The notes: generated from the sequence alone by a model not told the origin. A stretch of 64,000 nt of DNA from Akebia trifoliata (GCA_017979445.1 CM030714.1:496001-560000); one strand, 5' to 3'. Shown: positions 22,239 through 33,829, counted from the first letter of the stretch. Made by a program: numbers and translations.

Positions 22239-23363
22239 TTATCTGTTTTCTCCTTTCTTCGACTTTAGTGTATTTGCATTCACATGTCGCCCACAGATAG
22301 CATTGGCAGAAATGAGGCTCCCCACATGAGAGAACACTTCATACGAACCCCTCAACCATTTAATCATCTTGTATGTTTTCATTTTGGGATCATAAGAAAC
22401 CAGAGCAGCATTTCCATGCAATAGCAAAATTTCACCATTCCTCCAAAACGATAGAGTCCTTATAGTTTCACCAATCGACTTAGGCCTCATGGTCCCCTCG
22501 ACCACATATTCTTTACTCCAAGACTCCATAACATTGTATCTCTTCATTACCCATATCTCAATTCGATTGCTGAACGAAGAATCCACCACCGAAAGACACC
22601 CACCCAACAATCCCAAATGAAAAGAACACATACCCACCGCACCAAACCCAGGACGTGGAACAATTCTGAATTGTTCGTCCGCAATGTCAAATGAAACAAT
22701 GAGCTTATCTAGACAGTCACTAACCCAATGTAGAGCTCCATTCACAAACGCTTTCGAAGAAGATTGAAAAAAAAGCGAGTAAGGTGAAGTTCCTAAATTC
22801 CTCCAAGGACCCATACCCAAAGTGTAAATTTGCACTTCGGAACGACTATGAGGATACGGATGACTCAACGGATAATGGGTAATCATCACCACCTTATAAG
22901 TATTTGTTTGTGGAAGAAACCCAAATCCAGAAACCATACCATATCGTTCAGTTCCGGACCTAATTGTTTTGGGGAGTTGTACAAATTCCCCAATTGAGGG
23001 ATTACAGATATAAATTGGGTCTCTATAAATTGGATGAACAAAACATAAAAGACCATTACATGAACCAGCAATTCTAAATTCAGTTATAGGGACAGTTATC
23101 TTTGTTAGATTGATTTGATGATCATAATCATTTTCAGCAAAAAAAAGTTCATTTTGGAAAGAAAACCCATCAAAAGAAGAACCTATTTCAAGAATGAGAG
23201 ATGGGTCTTGTTGGATTAATGTTCTGTTGAGATGCATTTTTGGGAGATTGGGATCATGAGATAATCTGTAACAGGTCTTGTTAACGCACCTGAAACGCAA
23301 CAAAACTTTGATGGGTAACCTTGAGAAGATATCCAACAAGATTTCTCCTGGAAGTCTGTCCAT
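22239..23363 (-). CDS. F-box protein with FBA interaction domain
   Basis: A single-exon frame of 374 aa from the ATG at 23363. It begins MDRLPGEILLDIFSRLPIKV, followed by LLRFRCVNKTCYRL, a canonical N-terminal F-box. The FBA region carries GSCNGLLCFVHPIYRDPIYI, FGFLPQTNTYKVVMI, QIYTLGMGPWRNLG, AFVNGALHWVSD, IEIWVMKRYNVMESWSKEYV, WRNGEILLLHGNAALVSYDP and HVGSLISANAICG. The 5' leader is CT-rich (tctcttctcttcttct). It belongs to the same superfamily as the other F-box genes here but is clearly diverged from both tandem pairs and lies in the opposite orientation. Presumed SCF substrate adaptor; the target is unknown. Confidence 0.92.
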   Translation of the reverse strand: MDRLPGEILLDIFSRLPIKVLLRFRCVNKTCYRLSHDPNLPKMHLNRTLIQQDPSLILEIGSSFDGFSFQNELFFAENDYDHQINLTKITVPITEFRIAGSCNGLLCFVHPIYRDPIYICNPSIGEFVQLPKTIRSGTERYGMVSGFGFLPQTNTYKVVMITHYPLSHPYPHSRSEVQIYTLGMGPWRNLGTSPYSLFFQSSSKAFVNGALHWVSDCLDKLIVSFDIADEQFRIVPRPGFGAVGMCSFHLGLLGGCLSVVDSSFSNRIEIWVMKRYNVMESWSKEYVVEGTMRPKSIGETIRTLSFWRNGEILLLHGNAALVSYDPKMKTYKMIKWLRGSYEVFSHVGSLISANAICGRHVNANTLKSKKGENR

Positions 23364-24180
23364 CTCTTCTCTTCTCTTCTTCTCTGCTAAACCAAGAGAG
23401 AAGATGAAGAGAAATTTTACACTTCTGTATTACTTACTGTAGAAGGAAAAAGAGGAGACTCATATACGAAGGAGAGTAAAACTTCGCTGTATAAATAGAT
23501 ATAGAAGTTGGTACCTCCGGATTCCACGTGTCAAAATTATGTTGTATTTTTTTAGACATTCTCTGTAACTCATATGTACTAACGGCCAGCTGAGATTAAT
23601 CGGATTGAGTTGTCAAGAGATATGAGATGATTCATCTCATATTTTGAAAATCTCGTGATTTTGATTTTTTTTCTTATTTAAAATAAAATAGTTAATTTTT
23701 AATAATTTAAATGTTTGTGATTTAAAAGAATGTAATTAATTATTTATTTATTCACATATAAATATATTTATAAAAATTAATTAAATCAGTTTTAACAAAA
23801 GGATACCTCATGTGAAATGAGATGATTAGATGGAGGCGAAGATAAAATGAGATGAGATGAATGTGAACCAAATCTTCACTCAATTTTCATTATTCAACCA
23901 AACCTGTCCTCACACATATTATGTTTAGAGTTGTGATAATATCACGTCCCTCTGACGCACGCCACTATCACATATTTGTAGTATAGTTGCCTCGAGATAT
24001 ATGTCCATCCCAAGGCAACTGTACTACGAATTTGTGATGAGGGGTGGGTGTACTTGCGAGAAGGGGTGTCAGAAAATTATTAGGATGCTTTTGTCTCATA
24101 TTATAGATTTGATTGGAGTGCGCTATCTTTGTCGATGGGACAAAGATGATTGGATCAAGGTAGACCCGGAACCAATCCGG
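23364..24180. other. Upstream region of the minus-strand F-box gene
   Basis: Contains the CT-rich leader (about 23364-23400) and a ctatttata word on the minus strand near 23488-23496 that could serve as a TATA element. The rest is AT-rich with no gene. Confidence 0.4.
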
Positions 24181-24676
24181 TAGAGCTGAATCAAGACCCA
24201 AATTGAATCCGATAACATAGATTGGATTTTTAGTGGATCATATACTATCCACTTGGAAAAAAATAGATACATATTGACATATTGTATAATTTGATAAGTT
24301 TTTAGATCAGATCATATTAATTAGAACTTAACTTCTAAGGTCAAATAGGATAGGATTGGACTTTTTGTATCTGATTGGATCGGATCAGATCATGCTTGTA
24401 ATCCTATACGTTCAAATTTAGTAAAACCATATCTGATCTAATAAGGATCTGATTTGGTAACCTATTGGATTGGGTCTGGATCAACTCCAATCCTATGGGG
24501 CCTCCATCGATAAAATGTGAGAAACTATATAGATTATATTATACATTTCGATCTTAATATTGAGATTCCATAAAACTCCCAATATTTCCACAAGACTCGG
24601 ATGTGATCCAAAATTTATCGGATTAGTTCTAGCTTGACCCAGATCCGGATCCGGATCCAGATCATTGACAGTCCTA
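24181..24676. mobile_element. hAT-type MITE, degenerate
   Basis: The right end cattgacagtccta (24663-24676) is a clear family terminus. The left end tagagctgaatcaag is a poor match. The interior has repeated ggatcggatcagatc-type words as in 1002-1328 and 62678-63387. The right half is also present before the duplicated F-box gene (28130-28203), so it predates that duplication. Confidence 0.45.
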
Positions 24677-24875
24677 GTGGATTCCATTTCTTCTTGTCCA
24701 TTTTGTCATTCAGCAAGAATCCCAAATGGTGAACCCCACACACAACAGATCACACCAAAACAATGGCCATCACTTCTTGTGGTTTCCGTACAATAAATAA
24801 TAAAATATTATTAAGGTGAAAATCATCCCCACCTATCATATATTTCACTTCTATCCACTGAGTCACCTCTGAGTC

Positions 24876-26087
24876 ATGGAATCGGTGCCCAAGTTAACAA
24901 ATAGAACAACAAAGGAAGATCAACAAACAAGTGGAATGGAGAGACTGCCACGAGAGATCGCCATAGACATCCTTACAAGACTACCCATCACGTCCCTCAT
25001 GATATTCAAGTGTGTATGCACTACCTGGCGCACATTAGCACAAGACCCACGTGTCGCTAACATGCACCATGCCCATGCAACTGAGAACAACCCATGTCTC
25101 ATCATTCACTGTGACCACCCCATAAGAAATCAACTATACCTCATCGACACCGATGCAGGCAAGGGCTACGAAGACAACTTGGTAAGAAAGATCGTTACAC
25201 CGTTCAAGTCCGTTATGCCTGAATTCGACATTATGGGTTCGTGTAATGGATTATTATGTTTATCGGATTCGCTATTTTTCAATCCTATATATGTATATAA
25301 TCCTTTTACCAATGAACACATGGAGCTACCCAAAGCTAACCAGTATAGAAATCAAGAGGTTGTGTTTGGATTCGGGTTTCATCCAATAACTAACGAGTAC
25401 AAGGTGATCCGGATAGTATATTATAGCGATGTGGATAACAGACTTATAGATGGGTATTTACATTCAGAGGCACAAATACACACTCTTGGTACGGATTCAT
25501 GGAGAAGTATAGAAGGCCCTCAACACATCAAAGATTGGCAGTCGTTGCAGGTGGTTTTGGTGAATGGGTCTCTTCATTGGGTGATGCAGCGACGATTTAT
25601 ACATCATAATTCTAGAACTGTTATGTCCTTTGACCTAGAAACTGAGAAATTTCAAGAGATTCCGAGCTGCAACGATCTTCGTAGATGCATTTATAATCTT
25701 GTTGTGTTGGGAGGATGCCTTTCTGCTGTTGTTGCTGATAGTGATGGACATGTTGAGGTATGGGTAATGAAGGATTACAATGTGAGGGAGTCTTGGACAA
25801 AGGAATTCGTCATCGGAGCTTACAAGCCAATTGGATTAAATAGAGATGTTTGTGGATCTTATAGGATTTTGAAGAATGGATTGACCAGAGGATTTATTCG
25901 AGTTTTATGCCTTCTGAGAAATGGTGAGATTTTAATGGAATATGGAAACCAGGTTTTGGTTTGTTATGACCCAGAACAGGATAAGTTTAAGGAACTTGCC
26001 ATTCATGGTCTTCCCAATTGGTTCCACACAACTACTCACATAGGGAGCCTAGTTTCACTTGAGGCAATGGTTGGAATACAGAGATGA
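24876..26087 (+). CDS. F-box protein with FBA domain, duplicated pair copy 1
   Basis: A single-exon frame of 403 aa. The first ATG at 24876 has G at -3 and G at +4. A second in-frame ATG (MERLPREIAIDILTRLP) follows after 20 residues and marks the F-box, whose next segment is FKCVCTTWRTLAQDPR. FBA motifs: GSCNGLLCLSDSLFFNPIYV, FGFGFHPITNEYKVIRI, QIHTLGTDSWRSIEG, VLVNGSLHWVM, VMSFDLETEKFQEIP, VEVWVMKDYNVRESWTKEF, LLRNGEILMEYGNQVLVCYD and THIGSLVSLEAMVG. Nearly identical to the copy at 28452-29603. Presumed SCF substrate receptor; substrate unknown. The N-terminal 20 residues are retained here but frameshifted in the other copy. Confidence 0.92.
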   Translation: MESVPKLTNRTTKEDQQTSGMERLPREIAIDILTRLPITSLMIFKCVCTTWRTLAQDPRVANMHHAHATENNPCLIIHCDHPIRNQLYLIDTDAGKGYEDNLVRKIVTPFKSVMPEFDIMGSCNGLLCLSDSLFFNPIYVYNPFTNEHMELPKANQYRNQEVVFGFGFHPITNEYKVIRIVYYSDVDNRLIDGYLHSEAQIHTLGTDSWRSIEGPQHIKDWQSLQVVLVNGSLHWVMQRRFIHHNSRTVMSFDLETEKFQEIPSCNDLRRCIYNLVVLGGCLSAVVADSDGHVEVWVMKDYNVRESWTKEFVIGAYKPIGLNRDVCGSYRILKNGLTRGFIRVLCLLRNGEILMEYGNQVLVCYDPEQDKFKELAIHGLPNWFHTTTHIGSLVSLEAMVGIQR

Positions 26088-26248
26088 TCGATTTGTTATA
26101 ATAATGTTGTGTGTACAATTTATGCATTTCAAATTGTCTAAATTTATGTATCCCTTTGTTATGTTTGTGCCTTGTGTCTTAAGTTGGACATATCTTTATA
26201 AGACCAACCATGCTTTATATATGGAACTGTTATTAGAGGATTAAGAAG

Positions 26249-26480
26249 CATGATTTTAAAACTCGTTTTGACGGCTCATCTCCTCCATGAATCAGATCGA
26301 GATCGAGTCATCTCGGATGAGTTTTCAATATGTTTGGGACATCTCGTTCACCAATGAGAAAAATGAATATGGGTTTTAAATCTCATCCAATACATTGACT
26401 TGTTCGTCTATCTCATTGTTGGGTGATACCGAGACAACTTGGGCGATACGTTTCGGTCTCGAACAAGTTTTGAAACCATG
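26249..26480. mobile_element. 230-bp MITE, family B copy 1
   Basis: The ends CATGATTTTAAAACTCG and CAAGTTTTGAAACCATG are inverted repeats. Flanking 8-mers are TTAAGAAG and TTAAAGAG. Interior rich in ctcatctc/gagacgag words. Same length and ends as 29765-29993 and 33600-33829. Confidence 0.72.
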
Positions 26481-27070
26481 TTAAAGAGTATCATGTCAAT
26501 AGATTATGTATAATGTAAATGAGAATATGGAGATGGATAATTGGAAAAACTATGAAAGATAAAATTAAAACTGAGTGAATTCTAAAAAAATGTAGGAGTA
26601 ATTTCTAGAGGCAAAAAATAAGAGAACAACTTGGATGGTCTAGACATGTTCGTTGCAGACCAATTACATTCCTAATTTGAAGAAAGAGAATGTTGACTGG
26701 GATGGTTTAGGCATATTCAACGAAGATCAATACAATCCAAAAAAAAATTTGCTCACAGTGCTCACAAAATCTAGGATCCACCCATCACATGAGCCCACGT
26801 TTATCAAGTGGCATCACCACTGTACAAAATTATCCATGTTAGGCTTGACATGACATGTGCCAGAGGGTTTGTGAGCACTGTGATGAAAAATTCTGTGAGC
26901 AATTTGAAAAGGTTGTCTTCTAGAATAAATGAGAGGAAGATCTAAAATAACATGGCAGATATAATCACGTTTTGAATATATAAGACATGAAATTTTTGAT
27001 AAAGGAAAATGTCGAAACAAGATTTATTCAGACAACTCCAACTCCTTGGGATTAAATTTTAATTATGATG
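26481..27070 (+). mobile_element. RTE-type LINE fragment with 3' tail
   Basis: Contains ggatggtctagacatgttcg + ttgcagaccaattac (the R-W-F-H...RRPI region) twice in partial form. It ends caactccaactccttgggat, then a tatgatgatgat tail, the usual 3' end of plant RTE LINEs. Many frame breaks. Confidence 0.55.
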
Positions 27071-27817
27071 ATGATATTTAATTTTATTGTTATTCTTTAG
27101 TTCTCTTTTGCCTTAAAATAATAAAGAGTTGAGATTTTGCGAAAAATGGTTCGGTAAAGATTAATCAAAGCAGAATAATATTTGATAACATGAGGTGAGT
27201 CAACCACAATTAAAACCTCAGCTCGACAAACCCAATTTACCCAACGTAACTCAATTTAAACTTGAATTAAGTTGGGTTTGGGTGGAGCAACTCGAACTTG
27301 ACCTTAGGTCAAGTTGGACTCCTATTAAGGGTGCTGAAGCCCTTATTGAACTTGGTTTAGACATTAGACACACCCAAATTAGAACCTAGGTTACTAATAT
27401 ATGTTAAAAGAATGTGATTATCACTCTGGGTTGCTCTCCCTAGACATGAAATAGAGTCCTTCCCTGTACCCCACCTATGATTATACATGATATACCAGTT
27501 TGATGGATATCCATAAGGATAAGTCCTGCTTCCAAAAGAGGGTTGGGGCAGTTGGGTAACCACATTAATAAATAATGAGATAATGGTGCTTATTATTTAT
27601 CAGAATTTACACTAATTAATTTTATTAAAATATCAAAGTACATCTTACCTTTATATCATAGCATAAATCCATATAATAAAACACAATGATAGATCCTACT
27701 CTACTATAATTGTGTGGGGTATAAAAATTGAGAGAAAAGAATGTTCCCCTATCTTATTGTATCATAGTAGATTTAGTTGTTTGGATCTTAATATTGAGAT
27801 TCCATAAAAATCCCAAA

Positions 27818-28103
27818 GGTGAATTACCATTTTATGAGTTGATAATGAGTTATTTACCATTTTGGCTAACTGATCATTTTAATTATCAAAACATAAATGA
27901 TCACATACGTTTTCGTTAAAAAAAAATTAGAATGGTAACAAATTTGACAGTTTTAAAGTGCCTATTTCCAATTAGACACTTTAAACCTGTGAAATAGTCA
28001 CTTTATAAACCTCTGAATTCATGGCCGTTCACGTTTTGATAATTAAAATGAACAGTGATCCAAAATCATAAATTTGCTTAAAGTTGATTACTTTTTGGTA
28101 AAT
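27818..28103. mobile_element. 286-bp MITE present in only one duplicate
   Basis: Inserted in the upstream region of the second F-box copy and absent from the matching position (about 24580) of the first. Flanked by ATCCCAAA on both sides (27810-27817 and 28104-28111). Internal inverted arms around tgatcattttaattatcaaa and ttttgataattaaaatgaac link it to family C. Confidence 0.78.
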
Positions 28104-28451
28104 ATCCCAAATCCCAATGTGTCCAACAAGACTGGGATGTGACCCAAACCTTATTGGATTAGTTCTAGATTGACCCGGATCGGGCCGGATCATTGGCAGT
28201 CTAGTAGATTCCATTTCTTCTTGTCCATTTTGTCATTCAGCAAGAACCACAAATAGTGGACCCCACACACAACAGATCACACCAAAACAATGGCCATAAC
28301 CTTTCCTTTGGTTTCCGCCCAATAATAAATTCTTATTAAAGTGAAAACGATCCGACCTATACATATTTCTCTTCTATCCACTGATCAGTCATGGAATCGG
28401 TGCCCAAGAGAACAAGAAGAAGAACAAAGGAAGATCAAACAAACAAGTGGA

Positions 28452-29603
28452 ATGGAGAGACTGCCACGAGAGATCGCCATAGACATCCTTACAAGACTAC
28501 CCATCACGTCCCTCATGCAATTCAAGTGCGTATGCACTACCTGGCGCACATTAGCACGAGACCCATGCCTCGCTAACATGCACCATGCACATGCAACTGA
28601 GAACAACCCATGTCTCATCATTCACTGTGACCACCCCAAAAGAAATCAACTATACATCATCGACACCGATGCGGGCAAGGGCTACGAAGACAACTTGGTA
28701 AGAAAGATCATTACACCGTTCAAGTCCGCTATGCCTGAATTCGACATAATGGGTTCGTGTAACGGATTATTATGTTTATCGGATTCACTATTTTTCAATC
28801 CTATATATGTATATAATCCTTTTACCAATGAACACATGAAGCTACCCAAAGCTAACCAGTATAGAAATCAAGAGGTTGTGTTTGGATTCGGGTTTCATCC
28901 AATAACTAACGAGTACAAAGTGATCCGGATAGTATATTATAGCGATTTGGATAACAGACTTATCGATGGGTATTTACGTTCAGAGGCACAAATACACACT
29001 CTTGGTACGGATTCATGGAGAAGTATAGAAGGCCCTCAACACATCAAAGATCGGCAGTCATCGCAGGTGGTTTTGTTGGATGGGTCTCTTCATTGGGTGA
29101 TGCATCGACAATTTATACATCATAATTCTAGAACTATTATGTCCTTCAACCTAGCAACTGAGAAATTTCAAGAGATTCCGAGCTGCAACGATCTTCGTAG
29201 ATGCAATTATAATCTTGTGGTGTTGGGAGGATGCCTTTCTGCTGTTGTTGCTGGTAGTGATGGACATGTTGAGGTATGGGTAATGAAGGATTACAATGTG
29301 AGGGAGTCTTGGACAAAGGAATTCGACATCAGAGCTTACAAGCCGATTGGATTAAATAAAGATGTTTATGGATCTTGTAGGATTTTGAAGAATGGATTGA
29401 CCAGGGGATTTATTCGAGTTTTATGCCTTCTGAGAAATGGTGAGATTTTAATGGAATATGGAAACCAGGTTTTGGTTTGTTATGACCCAGAACAGGATAA
29501 GTTTAAGGAACTTGCCATTCATGGTCTTCCAAATTGGTTCTACACAACTACTCACATAGGGAGCCTAGTATCACTCAAGGCAATGGTTGGAATACAGAGA
29601 TGA
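28452..29603 (+). CDS. F-box protein with FBA domain, duplicated pair copy 2
   Basis: 383 aa from the ATG at 28452 (MERLPREIAIDILTRLP). The frame is open further upstream but has no ATG there. The ATG equivalent to the first copy's start lies at 28391 in a different frame, because copy 2 has gatcaaacaaacaag where copy 1 has gatcaacaaacaag (one extra A). All F-box and FBA motifs of copy 1 are intact (GSCNGLLCLSDSLFFNPIYV, FGFGFHPITNEYKVIRI, LLRNGEILMEYGNQVLVCYD), with scattered substitutions. The 28391 ATG has a strong context and opens a 61-codon frame running past 28452, so translation of the F-box frame may be reduced. Either a recently disabled copy or one relying on leaky scanning. Confidence 0.87.
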   Translation: MERLPREIAIDILTRLPITSLMQFKCVCTTWRTLARDPCLANMHHAHATENNPCLIIHCDHPKRNQLYIIDTDAGKGYEDNLVRKIITPFKSAMPEFDIMGSCNGLLCLSDSLFFNPIYVYNPFTNEHMKLPKANQYRNQEVVFGFGFHPITNEYKVIRIVYYSDLDNRLIDGYLRSEAQIHTLGTDSWRSIEGPQHIKDRQSSQVVLLDGSLHWVMHRQFIHHNSRTIMSFNLATEKFQEIPSCNDLRRCNYNLVVLGGCLSAVVAGSDGHVEVWVMKDYNVRESWTKEFDIRAYKPIGLNKDVYGSCRILKNGLTRGFIRVLCLLRNGEILMEYGNQVLVCYDPEQDKFKELAIHGLPNWFYTTTHIGSLVSLKAMVGIQR

Positions 29604-29764
29604 TTGATATGTTATAATAATGTTGTGTGTACAATTTATGCATTTCAAATCATCTAAATCTATGTGTCCCTTTGTTATGTTTGTGCCTTATGTCTAAGGT
29701 TGGACATATCTTTATAAGACCAATTATGCTTTATATATGAAACTGTTATTAGAGGATTGAGAAG

Positions 29765-29993
29765 CATGGTTTTAAAACTGGTTTTGACAGCTCATCTCCT
29801 CCGTGAACACGAGACCAAGTCGTCTCGGATGAGTTTTTCAATATATTTGAGATGTCTATTTCAACAATGAGAAAAATAAATGTGAGTTTTAAATCTCGTC
29901 CGATACATTGACTTGTTCGATCGTCTCATTGCTAGGTGATACTAAGACAACTCGACCAATACATCTCAGTCTTGGACAAGTTTTGAAACCATG
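29765..29993. mobile_element. 230-bp MITE, family B copy 2
   Basis: Ends CATGGTTTTAAAACTGG and CAAGTTTTGAAACCATG. Same position relative to the F-box gene as copy 1 at 26249, so it was copied with the segment and was not inserted twice. Confidence 0.72.
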
Positions 29994-30000
29994 TTAATAG

Positions 30001-30590
30001 ATTAAATATAATGTAAATGAGGATATGGAGATGGATAAATGGAAAAACTATGAAAGATAAAATAAAAAAATGTAGGAGCAATTTCAATGGGCCAAAAATA
30101 AAAAAAAAACAATGACTTGGATGGTTTAGACATGTTTGTTGAAGACCAATTACAGTCCTAGTATGAAGAAAGAGAACGCCGACATGGATGATTTAGGCAT
30201 ATTCAACGAAGATCGATACAATCTAATTTTTTTTGTGCTCACAAAATCGGAGATCCACCCTTCACGTGAACCCATGTTTATTCAATGGCATCACCAATGT
30301 TCAAAATTACCCCCGTTAGGCTTGACGTGACATGTGTTAGAGAGTTTGTGAGCACTGTGATGAGAAATTATATGGGCAAACAATCATTCTTACAATCCTA
30401 GCTAGCTTGAAAAAGTTGGCTTCTAAAATGAACGAGAGGAAGATCCAAATATAAACATGTTTTCAATAATAGAAGACATGACTTTCGATAAAGAAAATGT
30501 AATAAATAAATAAATAAAGATTTGTAAAAAAAAACAAGATTTATTTAGCCAACTCCAACTCCTTGGGATTATATGATGATAATATTTATT
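30001..30590 (+). mobile_element. RTE-type LINE fragment, duplicated copy
   Basis: Collinear with 26481-27070. Contains tgaagaccaattacagtcc, and ends caactccaactccttgggat + tatatgatgataat. Degenerate. Confidence 0.55.
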
Positions 30591-30599
30591 TTTATTATT

Positions 30600-33590
30600 A
30601 ATCTTTATTTCTTTTATCATAAAATAATAAAGAATTGAGATTTATGATTTTCTAAAATCTACGTATTTCTCTCTCTTGTGTTTCTTGTAAGCTTAAAAAG
30701 GAAAGAATGTGGCCTCTCCTTGCTAATGTGGAAATCCACAGAAAAGGGGACCGGTCAACCAATCTCTAATTTCACAAAATTAGGTTATTATTTTTTAAGG
30801 ATAGAATGGTAATTTCAACTAATTTTAGGCTTATTTATTAAATAAAGACCAAGAGGGGTTGATTAGTCAATTTGGTGAAATAAATGTGAGAATAACACTT
30901 ATGTGTAATTAAATAGAATTGTAGGGTGTTAAGTTCTAAGGTTTCAAATTCTATCAAAGTACCTGATTAGCTAGATATCAAAAATGGGAGATTGTTATCC
31001 CATGAAACAAGAGCTTTGTTATTTCAAAACTCCTCTTTTCTTTTCTTTTTTTATTTTTTAACTTTCATAGAAAGATGGAATGAGAAAAACATTCGACCCT
31101 CAAAATCTCACAAAAAAAATCTACTGGCAACGAATGTCTTGTAACTTCAATTCAAAATTATAAATGCCTATTAAAAACCCTAATCTCTTTATGCTTTCTC
31201 TATGTTCTAAAGCTTCATTCATCAATAGTTGTCATTTACTTCCTCCATTGAACAATCCTATCTTCTACTAAGTCTTATCTCGGTCAAGTAACAAAGCTAA
31301 ATTATTTCACCAGATAGCATGCCTTAGTTGGAAATGGATGGATTCAAAAGACCTCTCTTGAAGTTTGAATATTTTAACGGCCCTTTTCTTTTCCTTTTTT
31401 CTCCTTCTTCTTTTGATCTTCCTAATCATTATATTAATATTACAATTTTTTTTATTCTTCAATATCCAATAGAAGAAACTCAATAAGGAATTGATTTAGG
31501 TTTCATAGAAGAAGAATTGATCAACGTAGGAACGAAGAGGCGAATCCCACTTTCTCATTGTCAAGGCAAATTTTTTAGGGCTATTTTGACTTTAGGTAAA
31601 GTTGGTTTTGTTGGCTTTGGTACAATTTTATATAAAAAATAATTAAATTTTTATTTTAAATTTTTATTTGAATATTGATGTTTGTTAATTCTTTAGAAAA
31701 ATATGCTTATAAGATTAATGAATAATTTTCAGATATTATAGGTGAACCATTTTAAACACATTTAAATAAAATATTTATGTTTGTAAATATTTAATAGAGA
31801 TTGATGATGAATTATTGAATGATTATACTTATGGATAGAGTGTGATTAGGGTTGAAGTTGGGATTTTTGGTTAGTAGGGGCTAGATCATCTTCTTTTTTT
31901 TTTCTTTTTCTTTTTTTTTCTTTTTTTAATTTTTTAAAAAGAGATTTACATGCAGGCATCATTATTACATTTTTATTACAAAAAACTCCCTTGGAGTTCC
32001 GACAACTTCAAGGGGAGTTAGTTTATCAAGTTTGTTAACTACAAACCTTCAAGTGGGATCCACATTTTTTAAAATATTAAATATTTATAATGACCTCATT
32101 TCATTAAATCAAGTATCTATTATATTCTTTACGTCTCTCTCTCATCTTAACATCTATTCGCTTTTAAAATTAGGAATTAAACATAAAAACATTTTATTTA
32201 TTTATTAAATTTAAGTTTTATCAAGAAATCCATTTGGTTGTAGCCAAATTGCCAATGTATCTATGAAGGGCTAATAATGATTTTGAGAGAGACAATTAAT
32301 ATTGAGAGAAAATAAGATATAACAGGTATTTGATTTAAAAAATAAAGACATTTAAAAGTATTTAACTTTTTAGAAAAATGTGTATCCCACTCCAAGGTTT
32401 GTTGGATAAATTTTTTGATAAATTAAGATTCCCTTGAAGTTGTCTTAAGATTTATTTTTAATAGAAATTCATCACTTTATCAGATAAGTCTCTCTATAAA
32501 AAATTAATTTCCTTACTAACTTAGTAAGATTTTAACTCGTACCAAGGGTCCTTGAGTTCAAATGGTGAAAATTAACTTTTTTAAAATAAAATAAAATAAA
32601 AAAGTTCCTTTTAAAGTTCGTAGAATTTTATCCCCGACAATTATGTGGTATCGGATCATCATTTTGATGCTACAAGGTGAGCTCAACGATTCTTTGTAAG
32701 AGATGAAATTTTACTGAGTTAGTAAGGCTAGTCAGACTCTTTTAACTTCAAAGAAGGTATTTTGTCAATGGAAAAAAAGAAAAAAATATTTTCCTTTTAC
32801 TAATATAGTATGATTTTAAATCTTAATAAGAGTTGTTTTGCTCAAATGGATTATCATGCTAGCCATACAACATCACAACTATCTAGACTTCATATAAAAA
32901 CTTAGAACTAAGAAAAGAATATTCATTTTTTATCCTTTTGGCTTGATCCAAGGTTTTGAAAATGGACGGCTATCAAACTTCCACCTAACTCTCAAATTAG
33001 AAATTAAAAATTCAATGTTGAAAATAACCTTTTTTTTTTTTGAAATCTTTTATTGTCAAAGTTCATAGGATTTTGTCATCTAAAATACTGAAGCATGGGA
33101 TCATTTGGATGCCACAAGGTAAGCCTAAGGACCCTTAGTAAGGGTTTCCTTACTAACTTAGTAAGGCTAGTTAGACTAAAAGAAAAACATGTACTTATCT
33201 TCCAATGATCAAATTGTAGGATGCTAATCTTTAAAAAAAAAAAAAAAAAAAAGTGGTATCTCTAAAAATGATCAAAGTGTAGGGAGCTAACAATTTTTTT
33301 CTAAAAGTTTGGTGGGACCTATAGCTCCCATTCGTCTCTTGATAGTTCCACCCCTCGGGTGTGATAAATTTTTACTATGAAATACAGGAAGCATATTATT
33401 TGATTTAGATTTTTTTAATGTCAAAATAGAAAATCTCATGTATAAAGATAATCTAATAATTAATCGAATCGAATAATTAATCAGACCATACTTAACAGTT
33501 TACTGATTTGGGTACTAATTAATTTCAATAAATGTAAACTTCACTCATCCACGCATGTATTTCCAAAACCATCAAACTCGGCCCATCATC
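30600..33590. other. Long AT-rich intergenic spacer
   Basis: Three kilobases with no supportable gene. Short words recur: ccttactaacttagtaag at 32515 and 33149, and a 'gatcat...ttggatgccacaaggt' block at 32660 and 33098. These suggest an old, unclassified repeat. Pyrimidine tracts lie at 31890-31930. Confidence 0.45.
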
Positions 33591-33599
33591 CACCCTAAT

Positions 33600-33829
33600 C
33601 ATGGTTTTAAAACTTGTCCGAGACTGACACATATTGTTCAAGTTAACTCGGTATCGAAGTTGAACGAGACCAACTCACAAGTCTATTTTTTTTATCGAGA
33701 TTTAATACCTCACTTTCAATTTTTTGATTTTTTGAACGAGATGTCTCAAACGTTTCGAAAAACTTGTCCGAGACGACTTAATATCAAACATGGACGAGAC
33801 GAGACACGAAATCAAATTTAAAAACCATG
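33600..33829. mobile_element. 230-bp MITE, family B copy 3 (intact target duplication)
   Basis: The left end CATGGTTTTAAAACTTG and the right end CAAATTTAAAAACCATG. Perfect 8-bp target duplication ACCCTAAT at 33592-33599 and 33830-33837. The 8-bp size places family B among hAT-like elements. Interior has repeated cgagac/gagacg words. Open frames here are accidental. Confidence 0.85.

Larger units (their letters stand above)
24540..27080. repeat. Segmental duplication, left copy
   Basis: Aligns collinearly with 27784-30590: promoter, F-box gene, 230-bp MITE and LINE fragment in the same order. Shared markers include cttaatattgagattccata, cattttgtcattcagcaag and aactccaactccttgggatt. Confidence 0.88.
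27784..30590. repeat. Segmental duplication, right copy
   Basis: Collinear partner of 24540-27080. The right copy is longer, mainly because of the 286-bp MITE at 27818-28103. Intervening 27081-27783 is unique spacer with no gene. Confidence 0.88.

Noticed and set aside
33555..33821. 88-aa plus-strand open frame
   Set aside because: It lies across a 230-bp MITE with an exact target duplication. The frame is accidental.
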